Source: Candidatus Coprenecus stercorigallinarum
GTDB lineage: Bacteria > Bacteroidota > Bacteroidia > Bacteroidales > UBA932
Reading direction: 5' to 3'
Assembly: GCA_018711305.1 (NCBI GenBank)
Contig: DVIL01000030.1
Span: 1-47,491 of the forward strand
Length of the DNA: 47,491 nucleotides
Shown: positions 35,048 through 43,436 of the stretch, in pieces
How positions within the stretch are numbered: position 1 is the stretch's first letter
How the letters are laid out: the number at the start of each line of letters is the position of its first letter
Position numbers and translations under genes: made by a program
The notes under the pieces: generated by a model
Told to the model about the DNA's origin: nothing
The model's input: only the letters and a program-made list of their open reading frames with translations
Databases searched by the model: none

Positions 35048-35767
35048 ATGAAGACGCATACGCTGCTTGCCGACAGCATAACCCTTTCTTTCGGGAGGAA
35101 GAATATCCTGAACGGAGCCTGGTTGCGTTCTGGGACGGGCCGGGTCACGGGGCTGCTTGGGCGCAACGGCAGCGGCAAGTCCTCCATGTTCCGGGCCGTG
35201 ATGGGGCCGCTGAAGGCCCAGAACTGCTTTGTGCGGATAGATGATGAGGCAATTCCGGGCTCAGGCTGCTGTGGCAGGAGGTCATGGATGTTAGGACACG
35301 TTGCCTGAGACATCTTCCGGAAGGGTTGCGTGTCCCGATATGTCAAATACCTTCCGCAAGGCAGTTTCCTGCCGCCGAAGATGACTCTGGGTCGGATATT
35401 CGAATATTTCGCAATGGATTACGGGGAGTTTGTCGAGGAATTCCCGAAATTCGGGCAATACAGGGACACACCGGTTAATGCTCTGTCTTCAGGGGAGGTG
35501 CGGATTGCCGAGATATGGCTGGTGCTGTGCTCTCCGGCCCCGTTCTGCATCCTCGATGAGCCGTTTTCCTTTCTGGCACCTGTGGTAGTGGAGCGGATAC
35601 AGGCACTGATCCGCCGTCAGAAACCTTTGAAAGGCATCATTCTCTCCGACCACAACTACAACGCGCTTCTCGAAGTGGCCGACGAGGTCCTCCTGCTCTC
35701 AGACGGCTATGTCCATCTCGTCCGCGACCGCAGCGACTTGGTGCGGTATGGCTACTGCCGGCAGTAA
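35048..35767 (+). pseudogene. ABC transporter ATPase, broken by in-frame stop or paired frameshifts
   Basis: The frame from the ATG at 35048 has Walker A (LLGRNGSGKSSMFRAV), reads into GSGCCGRRSWMLGHVA and stops at TGA 35306-35308. The same frame resumes as SRYVKYLPQGSFLPPKMTLG with the signature ALSSGEVRIAEIW and Walker B FCILDEPFSFL, ending at 35767. Between about 35263 and 35325 another frame reads RLLWQEVMDVRTRCLRHLPE, which looks more like real protein. So either two opposite frameshifts or a diverged local duplication (HLPEGL beside YLPQGS) has disrupted the gene. A split ATPase lacking the link between Walker A and the signature is unlikely to work. Confidence 0.8.
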
Positions 35768-37027
35768 CCGCAATGACCGTAATAATCTTCCGTGACAGAT
35801 TCAACCGAATACTGTCCCACAAATTTAACACCTCACTTAAATTACGGAATACTGGAGATCTACTGCAATAGGAGCGGAACCCATGAGCAGAATCCATGAG
35901 CAGACCTTGGTCTGATGTCTATGAAAAGTGGCATGGAAGTGGAATTCCGGACTCATATTGCCACTATGCATTTTCGTTGTATTGCAATTATTTGATTGTT
36001 AAAAGTTTATTTAATTACAAAAATGTAAGGAGGACCTTAAATAGTTCAAAATGGGGTCATTTCAAGGGGCTCCTTACCTTTTGTGATTTTGCAAACATAT
36101 TGAATATCAAAACTTTTTCATCTAACTAAAATATATAGTGATGTTAAGGCGGCAAGTCGCGGCAAGGGTGTTTTGCAGAAACACATTTCGGCGACTACCT
36201 GTATTCCGCAGGTGTACCATTTCCCCGTCTCTGACGGGCACCTGCGACGGAGAATACCGCCAAAACACACCGTACATGCTTTCTGAGGAGTATCGGCAGG
36301 ATGAACGCCTTCGCAGGTGAACCAAAATGGGCAAATACGGAACACCTGCGTTAGTTCGTTTCCATATTCACCTTTTGCAAGCCGTTCCGTGGCCGTTTTC
36401 CAGCCAATCCTCATTCCACACTGGCAGCGTTTCCCGCGATTCGGTGCCGTTGCGGCAGGTCCGTCTTCCAGTAGCCCTGTCGACAGGCGTCTCTGGTACG
36501 GATTCCTCGTCCGGTTCCTTTCCACACTGGCAGCGTTTCCCGCGATTCGGTGCCGTTGCGGCAGGTCGTCTCGCAGCAGCCCTTCCGGCAGGCTTTCTGG
36601 TAGGGATTCCTCATCCGGGTCCATTCCACACTGGCAGCGTTTCCCGTGATTCGGTGCCGTTGCGGTAAACGGTCTTGCCTAACGGCCGTCATAATAGCCG
36701 TGGCGGTCACTATCTAGATGGCCGCGGCAGGTCTACTGAGTTCAGTGCGTATCTACACACACACTTTGTAGACATATACTGTCATTTTGCATAGTCAAGC
36801 ATGCTGTCCGAGCGTATTGCATTTATTATCAGCTATTTAAATTTAAGCAGTTTGCTGGACCCCGTGCATTTTGCCGCAAAACCGACATTTTATCCCCAGT
36901 CCAGCAGTTGCTGATTTTTAAAGTGGTTGGTTGTCAGGCATTTCTCTAAGTTCCAACAGCTGGACATTCCCATAAGTCTCAGAGTCTTAAATCTTAGAAG
37001 TCTGATGACCAAATAGGATCATGGGTT
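35768..37027. other. 1.26-kb stretch without credible genes
   Basis: From 35768 to about 36130 the sequence is AT-rich and shows a short direct repeat (CATGAGCAGA at about 35882 and 35894). From 36135 to 36670 it is GC-rich and repetitive. From 36670 to 37027 I see no repeat, RNA or coding signal. ORFs on both strands (up to 168 codons) share their apparent protein repeats in several frames, which marks them as by-products of DNA repeats. Confidence 0.7.
36414..36665. repeat. GC-rich tandem repeat, period about 105 bp, 2.5 copies
   Basis: Copies begin at 36414, 36520 and 36624 with TTCCACACTGGCAGCGTTTC followed by a near-identical block ending GGTGCCGTTGCGG; spacing is 106 and 104 bases. The third copy is partial. 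A degenerate upstream piece at about 36372-36413 (GCCGTTCCGTGGCCG, then CCAATCCTCATTCC) may be the end of an older unit. Confidence 0.85.
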
Positions 37028-39310
37028 TCATGTATCTGCTGGCCTACTTGGCCGATTCCGCCTGAAATATGCCTCAGAGGTATCTGCAGTGGGGCTCTGG
37101 AATAAAGTCAGCGCATATTCTATCTGTGTATCGGATCCGGAAGCCAAGTCTTCTGTTTTTTGGGGGACAATGTGGTCAATCCGTACTCCATTGCGCTGGC
37201 ATTGGCTTCCGTCCGGATATTCGATTCCTGCGCCGCCGGTCTGGAAGACAAAGTCTCCCGGCAGGGAAAGCTGTACGACATTGCCGTCCGCTCCGGCTGT
37301 CGTGCTGCCGACCACTGTCACTTGCGGTGAGCACTGCATCTGCATTGCGAGGTATTCGGACGCGCTTTGGGTCCTGCTGTCTACCAGAAGCACGATTCTT
37401 CTGTCCGGACTGAAATTGTGTCCGCGTCCGGTAAAGTCGGATATCCTTCGGGTGAATGAGCCGGGCTTTAGAAAATCCGGTGTGACAGCAAGAGCTACAG
37501 GACTGGTGGAGGGCATGAGGGACATCAGCCACATCTGTATCATATTCATAGGATAGTTGCGCAGGTCTACTATCAGCCGGCGGTACTCCAGGCATTTCCG
37601 GAAATCATGCGCCGATATGTCTTCGGCATGGATGTATGCGACTGAGTCACCGATGACATCAAAAGGCGAAAGTTCGTTTCCTCTGAACCATGTCAGGGTT
37701 GATTGTCTTATTCCACTGGAGTATAACGCTCTCCTGAATTTTTTGAAAGGCATCATCTTCGGCTTGAGTGTCAAGATGTCTTTGCCCCTGATCACGGTAT
37801 AGCTTGCGCTGTCCCCGGCTGAGAATGATATGGACAAGGCTGTCTCTCTTTGGATACTGCCGGGATTGGAGGAGGGTATGACATGACTGTTTTTTTCTAT
37901 CAAGGACTCTACGGGCTTTCCGTTGATTGCAATGACGGCATCTCCTCGATGCAGGTCGCAGGTGTCTGAGCGGCATGTCCATGTTACAATGTATTTCCCG
38001 TCGGCATATAGCGTGGAGATAAACGGAGCGGCATACCTCATATTTTCGGGAATTGCAGCTAGTCTTATCAGTTGCCGTAGGAACCCGCCCGGCATGTATG
38101 CTGCAAAGGAATGTGAGTCATCGGTATATACTGCCATGGCTCTGAGGACATTCCCGTAGCTATCCCTGTCAGATGCCTGCACCACTGCCTGTACCGCATA
38201 CATGAGAGCCTCTTCCCATGGACGGTCGGCCAGTTGCCGGTAGGGATTGAAATACTGCACGTAGTTCCAGATGCGGAAGACAGACAGCAGTTTCAGGCCT
38301 GCGTCATCAAAGGACATACGTGGGTAGCTCCTCTCATTGCGGTCTTCTATGGTCTGAATATACGGGACCTGATACAGATACCGGCTCCAAGGGCTGCGTC
38401 CGGCAGCCGCTGTTATTCTCAGGATAGCGGAAAGTTCCCGGCCCAGTGCATATTCGTCGAATATCCATCTGAGAGCATCACAGGAAGATGTCCACGCTGT
38501 GTCCTCAGATGTCTGTATGTCTCCGAGACTGCGGCACCATTCTGCCAGAATACTGTTCCTCTCGGCCGGAGCAGCATTGCAGACTGTCGGAATCATCCGG
38601 AATAATTCTGAATCCCAGTCTATTCTCCCTTCCCTGACTGTCGGGTGAAAATATTTCAGGAAGCCCCAGACTTTCCCCAAAACCGCAAGGTTTTCCACCT
38701 GCTCCGTGGAAAGTTCCGGGTCGGCGAGACAGACTCCGCTGCCTCCCGGATACGTACGGTGTGTATTTTTAGCTTTTGAGGTCATGGCCCGCACAGTTGA
38801 CGGAAACGATACTGTCATTTCTCCTATATGGATGTCCCCGGTCCCTTTGATTTTAACTTCACAGTCAAATGCCGCAGCCTGCCTGCACAGCGGAGCCTCG
38901 AGCGAGAATTCCTGCCACTGACCGGGAGAGGCTTTTGACAGAACGCAGTGGAATTCCGCAATATGCTGAGAATTCTTTCGTACTGGACTCTCCCATAATC
39001 TTACCGCGATGTCCACTTCTCCATCGAGTGTGTCGATGCGGATGTGTCCGCTTACATTCATTTTCCCCTCGTGGGACTTTGCTTTTCCTGAAACAACGGT
39101 CAACGGATAGAAGCCGGACATCCTCAGAGTCGGACGGTTGTTGAATTGTACACTTGTATCCAGAGAAGAGGATGCGGTATCTCTCAGCCATTCCCAGGCA
39201 GAGGGAGGGAGCGTGGATACAGGCCTGAAATCGGTTGCGCTGAAGCTTTGTCCAATGGCAGGAATGCAGCAGATGCAGAGTGAAAGCAGGCTTATGGCCG
39301 GAAGTTTCAT
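37028..39310 (-). CDS. S41-type (C-terminal processing) peptidase-like protein, exported
   Basis: 760 residues with a signal peptide (MKLPAISLLSLCICCIPAIG). After an N-terminal beta domain there are helical blocks (GKVWGFLKYFHPTVREGRID, FRIWNYVQYFNPYRQLADRP, TDDSHSFAAYMP), a PDZ-like segment near residue 470 (DAVIAINGKPVESLIEKNSH) and the TSPc core with ILLVDSRTQSASEYLAMQMQ, where the Ser of SASEY is the likely nucleophile, and AGADGNVVQLSLPG. S41 proteins cut exported proteins or peptides. Its ATG overlaps the stop of the preceding S41-like gene by 4 bases (ATGA), so translation is coupled. Confidence 0.85.
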   Translation of the reverse strand: MKLPAISLLSLCICCIPAIGQSFSATDFRPVSTLPPSAWEWLRDTASSSLDTSVQFNNRPTLRMSGFYPLTVVSGKAKSHEGKMNVSGHIRIDTLDGEVDIAVRLWESPVRKNSQHIAEFHCVLSKASPGQWQEFSLEAPLCRQAAAFDCEVKIKGTGDIHIGEMTVSFPSTVRAMTSKAKNTHRTYPGGSGVCLADPELSTEQVENLAVLGKVWGFLKYFHPTVREGRIDWDSELFRMIPTVCNAAPAERNSILAEWCRSLGDIQTSEDTAWTSSCDALRWIFDEYALGRELSAILRITAAAGRSPWSRYLYQVPYIQTIEDRNERSYPRMSFDDAGLKLLSVFRIWNYVQYFNPYRQLADRPWEEALMYAVQAVVQASDRDSYGNVLRAMAVYTDDSHSFAAYMPGGFLRQLIRLAAIPENMRYAAPFISTLYADGKYIVTWTCRSDTCDLHRGDAVIAINGKPVESLIEKNSHVIPSSNPGSIQRETALSISFSAGDSASYTVIRGKDILTLKPKMMPFKKFRRALYSSGIRQSTLTWFRGNELSPFDVIGDSVAYIHAEDISAHDFRKCLEYRRLIVDLRNYPMNMIQMWLMSLMPSTSPVALAVTPDFLKPGSFTRRISDFTGRGHNFSPDRRIVLLVDSRTQSASEYLAMQMQCSPQVTVVGSTTAGADGNVVQLSLPGDFVFQTGGAGIEYPDGSQCQRNGVRIDHIVPQKTEDLASGSDTQIEYALTLFQSPTADTSEAYFRRNRPSRPADT

Positions 39311-40959
39311 AGGGTTTGGAGCAGGTCTTCAATTATGTTCACGGCTTCTTCATAATCATCGGTCTCGGTCATGATGTCCGGCTGTACTCCGATTCCATGA
39401 TGTCGGCTCCCGTCGAGGTTGACGGCTTTGATGGCGGTCATGCCGAAGGGAAATGCCGGGAGAATGAATGTGGTGGCGTCTCCGTTGGTTCTTGCAGTGG
39501 GCGTGCCTATGACAGTGCCGAGGCGGTATCCCTTGACGAGCATGAGCACGGTCTCGCCCCAGCTCATGGTCTCCGGGCCGCAGAGAAAGTATACCGGCAG
39601 GTCAATTCGGGGCGCAGCCGGTTGGACGAAATCGTCGCGGCTGTCCCACCGCAGGTGCATTCTGTCCGGAAAGCAGGACAATGGGGTGTGGAAGAGCGGT
39701 GCGGTGTTTAGCGGTGTGCCGGTCAGATGGGAGAGGACGCGGTCGAAATCCAGTGCGGGGTATTCCCTCAGGTCGAACAGCACCGCTCGGTATTTCCCGG
39801 AGTGGATGGAAGCCAGGTAGGGGAGGAATTCCCCGTAGCATTCCGCATTAAGCGATGGGTTGAATATCAGGATGCTGTCTATGGTCCTGGCCCAGACCTC
39901 CGTAGCATTGTCCGTCATGTCAGCCGCCGTGCTGTCCGGCTTCGTGGCAGTTTTCCCTCCGAAGTAGAAGGATATGATGCCGTATCCGGGATTAAGTGAC
40001 TGGGATATGGTCAGATGCGCGTCATGGACGGGACTCATGGCCCTGACCACGGCATTGTGGTAGACGGGAATGTCCTCGCGGGTGAGCATTCCGTTTTTCA
40101 ATGTGTCCACGGCCTCGAGTATCTCCGGCAGGCGGGATTCCCACCGCAGGCTGTCCTCCTCGTGGTAGGGGTAAAAATGCTGCACGATGTTCCATCTGGC
40201 GGCGATATCCGTCATGCGGAATGCCCGCTCGCCCATTATTCCGAACAACTGCTCCCGCTTTCCGCCGCCGTAGGACCGCAGGGTCTGCATCCAATGTCTC
40301 CGAGCGGTCTTTTGCAGGGATGCTGTCGCCTTTTTCGAGAATGCGCTGTTCGTTTCGGCGAGCGGAAGGTTCAGCCACAGGCTGTCGCCCACGCGGAAGG
40401 AATAGACGGAGTCGGGCCTGGGCAGCTCGGCTGTAGCTTCACCGGCAGCACTATCCTTCCGGGCGGCGGAGTATTGTACCAGCTCCCTGTAGAATGGACG
40501 GTAATCGCGCAGCTCCTTGTAGAGTATTCTTGCGTAGGAGGGAATCTGCACTTCTCCGCTGCCGTGGTGCAGCCAGTAGCGGTACTGTTCTGCAGGGACT
40601 CCGTCGGCGAGGGGGCGTGTCCCCGGCTGCGGGTACCGTGTGAGGGTGCTGTTAGGTGCCAGGACTCCGAGGTAGGGCTGCAGCGCCTCTTCCAGCGGCA
40701 TTCCCTGTTCCAGTGCCTTGAAGCACCGGTATTCGATGAAGAACCAGTCAAAGCTGTCCCAGCCGGCGGTGTATGGGTCGGGGGAGTAGTAGCGGACGAT
40801 GCCGGTGATGCGGGTGAGGGCCTGGAGGTCGCTTTTATGTGCTTCTGTGCCGTTAGTGGCAGGGCTGGCTGCGGACTGGAAGCATGCGCCGCTGAATATG
40901 AGAACTGATAGGGCTGCGGCAAGTGTTGTGTTTATGTAGTGTTGTTTTCGGCGGGTCAT
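39307..40959 (-). CDS. S41-like peptidase paralogue without a clear PDZ domain
   Basis: 550 residues. Signal peptide with a possible lipobox (FSGAC, Cys26). It repeats the helical signature of its neighbour (ARWNIVQHFYPYHEEDSLRW, PVHDAHLTISQS) and ends with a TSPc-like domain: YFLCGPETMSWGETVLMLVK with Ser in SWGE as the likely nucleophile, then TARTNGDATTFILPAF and GIGVQPDIMTETDDYEEAVN. Compared with the downstream protein the PDZ segment is not visible. Two coupled paralogues suggest they act together or in sequence on the same substrate. The XRE gene upstream ends 50 bases away. Confidence 0.83.
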   Translation of the reverse strand: MTRRKQHYINTTLAAALSVLIFSGACFQSAASPATNGTEAHKSDLQALTRITGIVRYYSPDPYTAGWDSFDWFFIEYRCFKALEQGMPLEEALQPYLGVLAPNSTLTRYPQPGTRPLADGVPAEQYRYWLHHGSGEVQIPSYARILYKELRDYRPFYRELVQYSAARKDSAAGEATAELPRPDSVYSFRVGDSLWLNLPLAETNSAFSKKATASLQKTARRHWMQTLRSYGGGKREQLFGIMGERAFRMTDIAARWNIVQHFYPYHEEDSLRWESRLPEILEAVDTLKNGMLTREDIPVYHNAVVRAMSPVHDAHLTISQSLNPGYGIISFYFGGKTATKPDSTAADMTDNATEVWARTIDSILIFNPSLNAECYGEFLPYLASIHSGKYRAVLFDLREYPALDFDRVLSHLTGTPLNTAPLFHTPLSCFPDRMHLRWDSRDDFVQPAAPRIDLPVYFLCGPETMSWGETVLMLVKGYRLGTVIGTPTARTNGDATTFILPAFPFGMTAIKAVNLDGSRHHGIGVQPDIMTETDDYEEAVNIIEDLLQTL

Positions 40960-41009
40960 GAGGATGTGAATTTTAATTGGAAATGTGATGCCGGTAGTGG
41001 CTGAGGTGC

Positions 41010-41222
41010 TTAATGGTTATCCGCGCGGTATTCGAGGATGTCGCCGGGCTGGCAGTCGAGGGCCCTGCAGATGGCTTCGAGGGTGGAGAAGCGGATGGCG
41101 CGGGCCTTGCCGGTCTTGAGAATCAATAGGTTGGCCGGAGTGATGCCGATTCTTGCTGCCAGTTCGCCCGAGGACATCTTGCGGCGGGCGAGCATTACGT
41201 CGATGTTGACTATTATTGCCAT
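41010..41222 (-). CDS. Small XRE-family regulator (Cro/CI type)
   Basis: 70 residues. MAIIVNIDVMLARRKMSSGE leads into ELAARIGITPANLLILKTGK and LEAICRALDCQPGDILEYRA, an HTH_26-type domain. Such regulators lie next to DUF2975 membrane proteins throughout Firmicutes and Bacteroidetes, and this one begins 45 bases after the DUF2975 stop. The palindrome at 41780-41798 in the promoter of that gene is a likely binding site (inference). It precedes the S41 pair on the same strand. Confidence 0.9.
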   Translation of the reverse strand: MAIIVNIDVMLARRKMSSGELAARIGITPANLLILKTGKARAIRFSTLEAICRALDCQPGDILEYRADNH

Positions 41223-41267
41223 GATGTTCGTTATGTGCAGTGTTTTCAGACCGAAATTGTCAGATAG

Positions 41268-41738
41268 TCAGCCGTTTTCCTCCGAGACCCTGACAGCGAG
41301 GCCGTAGATGAGGGAGAAGGCGAAAAGTATCAGCGGGAGGAGTAGGTCGGCATTATTGATTTGGAACAGCCTTTCCTGATGGAGCACGATACCTATGTTG
41401 GATTGGCAGATATTGTAGACGAGATTGATTGCCGCGGCTCCCATCAGAAGGAACGTATTGACTCTCGGGAACAGGACTCCGGAGCGGACAGCCAGCAGCG
41501 AGCGGATCATGAACACTGTCAGAAGAGCGTCGAATGCCAGTCCCGCTGTCAGCCAGCCCCAGAAGATGAAACGCTGCAGGCCGAGAATCTCTCCGTTCCA
41601 CTGGGCCCGTTCCATATTCTCCCCGTAAAGCCCGGCCATGCCGCCGCTCTGGATGATGATGTAAGCCGCGTTGATCAGGCATATCAGACAGACCAGCACC
41701 GTTGCAGTTACCAATAGATTTCTTGTGCTTCTTTTCAT
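41268..41738 (-). CDS. DUF2975-family membrane protein
   Basis: 156 residues from the ATG at 41738; the longer frame from 41798 is rejected because it would run through the promoter and operator. Four membrane segments are visible: NLLVTATVLVCLICLINAAY, FIFWGWLTAGLAFDALLTVF, TFLLMGAAAINLVYNICQSN and LLLPLILFAFSLIYGLAVRV. The pattern with SLLAVRSGVLFPRVN in the central loop fits DUF2975. Function unknown. It forms the usual two-gene unit with the XRE regulator. Confidence 0.8.
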   Translation of the reverse strand: MKRSTRNLLVTATVLVCLICLINAAYIIIQSGGMAGLYGENMERAQWNGEILGLQRFIFWGWLTAGLAFDALLTVFMIRSLLAVRSGVLFPRVNTFLLMGAAAINLVYNICQSNIGIVLHQERLFQINNADLLLPLILFAFSLIYGLAVRVSEENG

Positions 41739-41770
41739 GATTCGGTAAATTTTTATTGTTAATCGATATG

Positions 41771-41798
41771 CAAATATAGTTGTTTTATCGAAAAACAA
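41771..41798 (-). promoter_or_regulatory. Promoter and palindromic operator of the DUF2975-XRE unit
   Basis: TATATTTG (41778-41771, minus) is a -7 box 33 bases before the ATG. Directly upstream TTGTTTT (41780-41786) and AAAACAA (41792-41798) form a 7-bp inverted repeat around ATCGA, placed where a repressor would block the polymerase. Confidence 0.6.
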
Positions 41799-41931
41799 TA
41801 AAAATGCGAAATAATTTAATTGATTGCTGAATTCAATCTGGAATACTCTCCAATTTTTATCTGAAAATTTAAACAGCTGCTGATTATGGAGGTATCTATA
41901 TTGAAATAGCTCTTAGGGCAGTCATTCCAAT

Positions 41932-42112
41932 CCCACGTTGCTTTTTAGTTAGAATGTGAATTATTGATAATAAGACACTTGTCTTGGCGACAGTTTTCAA
42001 TGTGAGCCCATTTTCTATGAAAACACCGCATTTTTCGCTCATGTAGAATTTCGATATCCTGTCAACATTCTGATTTTCCGTAAATTCCATTACAACTAAA
42101 AAGCAACGTGGG
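41932..42112. mobile_element. MITE-like element, 181 bp with 19-bp terminal inverted repeats
   Basis: CCCACGTTGCTTTTTAGTT at 41932-41950 is repeated as its exact reverse complement at 42094-42112. The inside is AT-rich with no transposase. No target-site duplication is obvious at the two borders (AAT and GGA). A 64-codon ORF across the element and its left flank is not convincing. Confidence 0.65.
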
Positions 42113-42389
42113 GAAAAGGCTTCCTAATCCTTCCTTATAATAACCTTTTTCCCGGGCTGCGACGGATACTGGCTGACGGAGGGTACAGATGCCAAAAGAT
42201 GTATGGTCTGGCGTGGAATTCCCGGGACGGTTCGAGTGGAATTGGCGGATGATTCAGTGAAGGATTGACCGTGCTTGGCAGGCCCACAATCATCGGCGAA
42301 TTAAGAGGCATTTGGTTGCGTGGAGAGCGGAAGTGAGAATCGGGGTGGGAAAATTCCTATATTTGCAGATATAGCATAAAAGTCAGATT
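42113..42389. other. Intergenic stretch before the orphan gene
   Basis: No credible ORF, RNA or repeat is seen. TATATTTG at 42358-42365 fits a -7 box for the gene starting at 42390, without a clear -33 element. The stretch 41799-41931 on the other side of the element is AT-rich and equally empty. Confidence 0.5.
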
Positions 42390-43412
42390 ATGGAAAACAG
42401 CCGTGAATATTTCTTCGATCATCAGTCTTCCCGGATCGATGTCTGCCGGGAGGGCCGTGAGCCGGTCCCGGAGGCGGGATGCAGGAGCTTTATATGGGAT
42501 GACAAGATAAAAGGGATTACCCTGCAGGAGGATGTGTACAGCAACGGGAACGTAAATGAGGAAAGGCAGGTCAAGGTGAAAGTGGTTATTATCAAGAATG
42601 AGGACTGTGAGGCGTTTGCGGAGGCGAGAAGCAGATATTGTCAGTGGCAGGAGGGGGACGGCAATGTGTCGCCGTATATGAAGATGGACAGTGCTTCATA
42701 CCGGAAAATCTTGGAAATGTACGGTGAGGCATCCCGGAAGTCGGCCGGGGAGATAGCCGGGAAAATAGTGTACAGTATGGAGGTGGATTATTCCATGCCG
42801 GCAGGACGGGAAACGGATGTGCTTGCCTTGACAGTTCCCATAGACATCGAAAAGCTGGAGACGGATACAGTTTACCGGATAGGCATTATTGAAAACGGAG
42901 ATCTTCCGCTGCGGTGGAATGAATGGGCGTGCTTTAACTTCTTCCGGCTTGCAATGCCGGTGGAGGAAGCCTTTGTGCCTTACTCTGCATATCTGAAAGT
43001 AAGGAAGCCGATTGGCGGAAAACTGTATTTCGACAGAGCTGCGGATTACCGCCATTACAGCGAATTTTTTTCGGATATCCACTTTGACCGGATATGCGGC
43101 GAGGTGGAGGTCAATCCGGCGCTGGTGTGTTTTGACCTGGAGGTAAAATGCAGCAAGAAGGATATTCCATTTTTCTCGATTGTCCTGAGATCCGCTGATG
43201 AGGTGCTGTACCGCAGAATATGCCGGTTGGCCGATGTGGAGGGGACAGACAGAATAACCGTTTTCTGCCCGCTTTCGTCAGAGAATCTGCATGTGAAGGA
43301 TTATAAGGAGATTACGGCATCACTCCAAACATTCGGCCGAGGGATTGCGTCCTTCCGGTTTTTCACGGACAGGACGGAGCAGGGCAAATTCCGGTTCAAC
43401 CATGATGAATAA
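42390..43412 (+). CDS. Hypothetical protein, no recognised domain
   Basis: 340 residues, no signal peptide and no membrane segment, so probably cytosolic. I do not recognise the family. The composition is ordinary and codon use matches its neighbours, with strong third-position G and C, so it is a real gene. The middle (about 95-190) looks mixed alpha/beta with YMKMDSASYRKILEMYGEAS; the last third (about 200-340) is strand-rich with EVEVNPALVCFDLEVKCSKK and SIVLRSADEVLYRRICRLAD. A beta-propeller lipoprotein gene starts 24 bases after the stop, so the two may form one transcript. Confidence 0.75.
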   Translation: MENSREYFFDHQSSRIDVCREGREPVPEAGCRSFIWDDKIKGITLQEDVYSNGNVNEERQVKVKVVIIKNEDCEAFAEARSRYCQWQEGDGNVSPYMKMDSASYRKILEMYGEASRKSAGEIAGKIVYSMEVDYSMPAGRETDVLALTVPIDIEKLETDTVYRIGIIENGDLPLRWNEWACFNFFRLAMPVEEAFVPYSAYLKVRKPIGGKLYFDRAADYRHYSEFFSDIHFDRICGEVEVNPALVCFDLEVKCSKKDIPFFSIVLRSADEVLYRRICRLADVEGTDRITVFCPLSSENLHVKDYKEITASLQTFGRGIASFRFFTDRTEQGKFRFNHDE

Positions 43413-43436
43413 ATTATTTTTTAGTTGTAATAATGT

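Noticed and set aside
36118-36624. 168-codon ORF and others in the tandem repeat area
   Set aside because: The same DNA repeat is open in several frames on both strands, so the protein repeats are by-products.
29499-37027. Genomic island or integrative element
   Set aside because: Decay and repeats suggested one, but there is no integrase, relaxase, attachment repeat or phage gene, and the tRNA at 17204 is not duplicated.
41896-42090. 64-codon ORF across the MITE-like element
   Set aside because: It runs from the element into its flank, has no start context or family, and is AT-rich without codon bias.
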